Under the pieces are notes generated by a model. That model was given only the letters and a program-made list of their open reading frames with translations. It was not told the origin of the DNA and did not search any database. Below, piece after piece: positions 61,863-64,000 of a stretch of 64,000 nucleotides of DNA. The translations under genes were made by a program, and so were the position numbers. Within the stretch, counting starts at the first letter, position 1; the number at the start of each line of letters is the position of its first letter. This DNA is from Piscicola geometra (Eukaryota > Annelida > Clitellata > Hirudinida > Piscicolidae). Location of the stretch: positions 3,449,301 through 3,513,300 of the forward strand of contig OX030957.1 in NCBI GenBank assembly GCA_943735955.1, written 5' to 3'.

Positions 61863-64000
61863 TTTAAATTTAAACCATTATTCTAAAGTTGTTTTTTTAC
61901 GTCATCGTATCATCATAAGAAATATTATCTAAAAAAGCATAGACATAAAAAATATTGGAAAAATTAAATATCCAGGTTCTATAAAAATCAAATTTTGTGA
62001 AAAAACATTTCTTACATATTAAAAATTGTAATTATTTTTGAAAAATATATTTAGAATGTCTTAAGACATAATAAGTTTAAAATTAGTATTAAAAAAATTT
62101 AATGTACAGAGAACATTTTGTTTAAAATATCCTATTGGCACCCTGCATCATTCTTTTGAGGAATGCCGCAACGAAGCAGGTGAGCTGCAACAACAAATAG
62201 CAACCCGTCACGAAAATTTCTCAACAGAGCTACATACTTTATTTGATCGCATTTGAATGTGAGTTCATGTTTATTTTGCAAAAGCACGCGTTTGAACTTC
62301 ATGTACGCTTCGGAATAAAATATTGACTAGAATTATTTGCCTATTTGAAGAAATACTTATTTTCATATATTTTATTTCGGATTTTTTCATTTGATTCGAG
62401 TCACTTTCAAAAAGTAATTCTCAGAGTTCACAGAAGTTTCTTAAACATGTTTTGTGAACGTGCGACGGTGTCATGATACAATGCCGAATTGCATAATTCA
62501 GAATAAGATTATCGTTCAATTAAACTAAATTCCTATGGACTAATTTCACAATTTTCTCTTTTATACAATAAACTCAAGACGTTTTCGATAATTTGTGGAC
62601 AATAAATGCAAGTTGAGCAAACGAAATGTCGAAAGTTGAAAAGCGAAAGTGAATTGGAAACTTAATAGATTGAAAAGTTTCAAAATGTTATTTATCTGCA
62701 ACTATTACTAATTGTAATGGATATTGAAGGTTAGTCTAAAGTCACATACGTGATGAAACTACTGAATTATCATGTAAAATATATTTAAAACGAATTTCAT
62801 GCTGGGACCATAAAACCACATTAGAACTAACAAATTTGGAAGAATTTAAAAGTTTGACGCGAATGAGAGCTCATAAGCGTGAGCAAAAAGTCGCATGAAA
62901 GGAAAAGTCCTCAAGAAAGACTGTAGAAAAATAGTCATATTCAGATCACGTAAGCAAAAATGAACTCTCCCAGAATATATCAAATTGAAAGCAGCGTTCT
63001 ATGGAACAAAAGCAGCTGAAAAACTAGTACTATTTTATAGGATATATTCATTTATAGTACATAGTGCTACAATGTAGCACTGCTACATAGGGCTATTTCA
63101 AAGGTATATGAGCAATGTGTGTTGCAAATGGTAACTCAACTCAGGACAGAATTTACTCAAGTGAGGATGATGAAGACGACGAGGATGATGATGGGGAATG
63201 ATGATCCTGATAGCAGTAGTGGCGATGATCTTGATGATAATCTTGATGATGACAGTGATGATGATTATCATGTTGTAGGCAATAGTGGTGATAATGGTAG
63301 TGGAAGTGGTGGTGATGATGGTAGTGGCAGTGGTGGTGATGATGGTAGTGGCAGTGGTGGTGATAATGGTAGTGGCAGTGGTAGTGATAATGGTAGTGGC
63401 AAGGCAACAACGTCAATGTGTACCGGATAAAGTTAACAAAGTGATTTGTAACAGAAAAAAATAACATGAAGGAAGTGAACGAGGGAACTCAAAACACCAG
63501 GATGCCACGATATCACACACAAAATGGGAATAAGTCAACAAGTAAAGTCAGTGGTTAAAATGCATGGAGAAGAGATCGCATTGGATTATTGCTTTAGTAC
63601 ACCAAGAGCAGTGCATAGCAGATTGGACCTGTGTGCGTGTGTGTGCATGCTGTGGTCCGTGAAAAGCATTTGAAAAAGTAACCAGTTCAATCTTCGGGCA
63701 TCCATAAATTATGCGAGTTTTTTATTAGGCGGCTAATTGAATTATGTCCAAAATAAAAGCCCGAATTGAAATTATTTAAATAAAAATTATGGATATCCGA
63801 GGACTCTGCTACCTTAGGGTATTTAAATGAATTTGTATGCATGCATGGAAAACGAAAATCGAGACTGTAGAGTCTTGTGAAATTTAAAATTGAACGGCAG
63901 AATGAGCGATTTGAGTAAGTTCTTGCGGCTTATAGAAGGACGTTTAATTCAGGCGTTAGTGCATCAAATATGATGTATCAGTCATGTGTAACTCAATGAG
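61863..64000. other. Upstream flank of the FTP/EGF gene
   Basis: AT-rich and without a recognisable gene. A GAT/GGT-rich repeat patch lies at 63155-63410. The promoter of the FTP/EGF gene should be at the left edge, but I see no motif I can support. Confidence 0.5.
63290..63405. repeat. 24-bp minisatellite (GGTAGTGGCAGTGGTGGTGATGAT)
   Basis: Four to five units with single-base variants, next to GAT triplets. It gives a Gly/Ser/Asp frame (63119-63430) that I treat as repeat-derived rather than a gene. Confidence 0.85.

Noticed and set aside
63119..63430. Gly/Ser/Asp-rich 103-residue frame
   Set aside because: Made of a 24-bp minisatellite and GAT triplets, with no splice or domain support.

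Overview
The window looks like AT-rich genomic DNA from an invertebrate animal, most likely a lophotrochozoan such as a mollusc. The grounds are multi-exon genes with GT-AG introns, metazoan domain families, secreted galactose-binding-like/EGF and C-type lectin genes, tRNA-derived SINEs, an L2/CR1-type LINE, short inverted-repeat transposons and very long simple repeats. I see no prokaryotic gene structure. Taxon is inferred; no species-diagnostic gene is present. All exon joins below were made by reading splice sites and phases by eye.

Five protein-coding genes can be reconstructed. (1) + strand, about 2.7-31.0 kb: a Turtle/IGSF9-type adhesion receptor with five Ig domains, two fibronectin III domains, one membrane segment and a short tail, in about 19 small exons. 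Most exons are too small or in the wrong frame context to show as long ORFs. (2) + strand, 34.65-36.33 kb (or to 36.72): a secreted C-type lectin with a long 9-residue Ser/Pro/Thr repeat tail. It lies just beyond the truncated 5' end of a LINE. (3) - strand, 44.31-36.97 kb: a ten-exon, 743-residue coiled-coil protein that I cannot assign to a family. (4) + strand, 46.8-53.3 kb: vezatin, a junctional membrane protein, with a C-terminal exon inflated by Asp, Thr and Asn runs. (5) - strand, 61.86-54.05 kb: a secreted protein with six FTP/F5-8-like galactose-binding-type modules and two EGF modules.

Genes 2 and 3 are tail to tail, with polyadenylation signals about 70 bases apart. Genes 4 and 5 also converge. 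Between 36.9 and 53.3 kb the introns are saturated with GT, ACT, ATC/GAT and CA repeats, and several 3' splice sites sit at repeat edges.

Mobile DNA includes a 960-bp Merlin-like inverted-repeat element with an 8-bp target duplication; an inverted relative of it that appears to supply the last codons and stop of gene 5; a 256-bp palindromic element with a telomere-repeat core and a 9-bp target duplication; a foldback-type element; tRNA-derived SINEs; and two LINE copies plus a solo LINE tail.

The strongest leads are the exonised transposon end, the telomere-core palindrome, the large low-complexity insertions inside Ig domains, an intron bounded by a direct repeat, and the frame break in the lectin repeat tail.
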